Origin: Astropecten irregularis
Taxonomy: Eukaryota; Echinodermata; Asteroidea; Paxillosida; Astropectinidae
Assembly (NCBI GenBank): GCA_963971285.1
Contig: OZ020247.1
Span: forward strand, 8,700,614-8,764,613
DNA: 64,000 nucleotides
Direction: 5' to 3'
The translations under genes were made by a program, and so were the position numbers. The notes beneath the pieces are model-generated. The model had not been told where the DNA came from. It searched no databases and saw only the letters and a program-made list of their open reading frames with translations. Position 1 is the first letter of the stretch. The number at the start of each line of letters is the position of its first letter. Positions 62,781 to 64,000 of the stretch are shown here, piece by piece.

Positions 62781-63364
62781 ACACTGTAAAAAATAACCGG
62801 GAGTTTTACCGTAATTCGCGGTAAAATGTTACCGCGAAGTACGTTCCTAGGTAATTACAGTCAATGGCTGTAATTTTCCCTTTTTGTAACGTTGGTTTAC
62901 TGTAAATCTTATGAACTTCTCGTCATACGCCTGTTTATTACTATCTGACCGCTTGATGGCGCCCCAGTCAGTGCCGATGCGCATGCTCATCACGCTGTGA
63001 CGTCACTTAACGACCAGTGTTTGGTTTTCTTCAGCCGCGCTGCATACAAAGTTAGCCGGGTAAGTGCAACTTTTAATCCATTTAAAATCACACACATCCA
63101 ATTATCATAATAGGGAAAACTATGTCACATGATTACTTTTTGTTGTATAGATTACGCTGATTAATATTTTGCTGCATAATATCGTCTTGTAAGTTTATTT
63201 TAATGTTTTATTTATGAGTACTATTTATCATATAGAAACTAGTCGTGATTGATACTGTGACTGTGCATAACCAGATAACGTTAGTCGAGTAGGCCTACAA
63301 AGTTTTAAGGGATATGATGGAAGCCGGTCGCAAAGAATGTCTCACAGAACCGCAAATTTTCTTT
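62781..63364. other. Intergenic DNA with ACACTGTAAAAA motif
   Basis: ACACTGTAAAAAATAACCGG then TTTTACCG / CGGTAAAA repeats directly follow the hexamer array, a form seen at ends of short fold-back elements. Nothing else recognised. Confidence 0.4.
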
Positions 63365-63573
63365 ACTTTCTGTAACGTTAGGCCTAACAAGTAGGCCTAG
63401 GCCCTAACAGTTTAGTGTTAGTGTACTGTAGGCTAGGACCAGTCCAGGCCTAGCACTAACGTTCATGACGTTAGGCTAGCCTAATGTTAGTGACATAAAC
63501 GTTAGTGCTAGGCCTGGGCCTAGCCTATAGTACGCTAACACTAAACTATGTTAGGCCTAACGTTACAGAAAGT
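63365..63573. repeat. ~209-bp AGGCCTA-rich palindrome
   Basis: ACTTTCTGTAACGTTAGGCC.. and ..GGCCTAACGTTACAGAAAGT are exact inverses. The arms continue through AACAGTTTAGTGTTAG, GTAGGCTAGG.CC and GCCTAGCACTAACGTT, with a short centre near 63468-63480. Confidence 0.85.
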
Positions 63574-63636
63574 TAGAAACAGAGATTTGTTAGCAATAAT
63601 CATGAATCTTGTCATTCTTGATAATGTGTGACACAA

Positions 63637-63900
63637 ACCTGTACGGTTTCAAGAGGTCACCGGTTCAAATTACAACCGGTGACCTAGCTCCTGAACACCA
63701 TACAGACCCCTGTACGAGGCCCCTGTATGGTGTTCAGGGGGTCGCTGGTTCGAATTTACAACCGGCGACCCCCTTGAACACTGTACAGGAGGTCACCGGT
63801 TCGAATTTACAACCGGCGACCCCCTGAACACCGTACAGGGGCCTGTACGGTGTTCAGGAGGTCACCGGTTCGAATTTATAACTGCGACCCCCTGAACATA
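63637..63900. repeat. Array of ~65-bp palindromes made of a tRNA-like half
   Basis: Three to four units each read CCTGTACGGTGTTCAGGAGG, TCACCGGTTCGAATT, then its complement through AACCGGCGACC and CCTGAACACCGTACAGG. The half-unit matches the anticodon-arm to T-arm part of the tRNA-like sequence at 5241-5312. Units at ~63637-63705, 63722-63789, 63786-63838 and 63842-63898; the last is cut short (CTGCGACC). Confidence 0.85.
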
Positions 63901-64000
63901 ATTTTGGTCTGGGTCGTGAAAACATCTGTTACGAAATGCACATTATTCTTCCCCTCAAAATACTCTTCCATTCCAGAGTAGAAATATATTTTTCATAAGC

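Noticed and set aside
62489..62824. Arg-Leu and Gly-Ser repeat proteins
   Set aside because: Products of the GGCTCA hexamer array read in two frames.
63637..63900. CRISPR array
   Set aside because: Units are adjacent palindromes without unique spacers of constant length, in an animal genome.

Overview
This is a window of animal nuclear DNA. It has spliced genes with GT/AG introns, very low coding density and a dense, layered population of short transposable elements. The best guess is an echinoderm or a close ambulacrarian: the protein exons look like those of an invertebrate deuterostome, the AGGCCTA/TAGGCCTA motif is scattered at high frequency, and the SINE and fold-back repertoire is of the kind seen in marine deuterostomes. 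I cannot name the species. There is no sign of bacterial, phage or organellar DNA.

Only two genes can be supported, both on the minus strand. (1) The 5' seven exons of GLOD4 (glyoxalase-domain-containing protein 4) run from a start codon at 9804 leftward to a donor at 331. They encode 246 residues in continuous phase; the last ~50 residues lie beyond the left edge. (2) A two-exon class A GPCR most like adenosine receptors has exon 1 at 57019-56447 (TM1-TM5) and exon 2 at 27887-27426 (TM6, TM7, helix 8, tail). A 28.6-kb intron separates them. Splice sites and phase fit exactly, giving a 344-residue receptor. The genes are unrelated in function and simply lie in the same orientation, about 17.6 kb apart.

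All else is intron or intergenic DNA dominated by repeats. The main families are: (A) ~360-bp and (B) ~345-370-bp TTAA-flanked terminal-inverted-repeat elements, 18 copies or remnants, most of them in the receptor intron; (C) ~140-bp palindromic elements, six copies, two of them just 3' of the receptor stop codon; (D), (E), (F), (G) further short fold-back families with 2-4 copies each; several single-copy fold-backs, one with a clean 8-bp target duplication; tRNA-derived SINEs and tRNA-like fragments; a 5'-truncated LINE reverse-transcriptase tail between ~105-bp direct repeats; and four degenerate hammerhead-like motifs of the type carried by Penelope-like retroelements.

Layout: 1-9804 GLOD4 with repeats in its introns; 9805-27425 intergenic, with a 900-bp fold-back next to the GLOD4 start, A/B copies with a nested insertion at 18.8-20.1 kb, tandem repeats at 20.5-21.05 and 26.1-26.4 kb, and poly-G-containing elements; 27426-57019 the receptor gene; 57020-64000 upstream DNA with a tRNA-like block, a hAT-like element, a GGCTCA hexamer array and, at the far right, an array of palindromes built from a tRNA-like half. 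Apart from the tRNA-like block's possible overlap with the receptor leader, none of these repeats has demonstrated function here.
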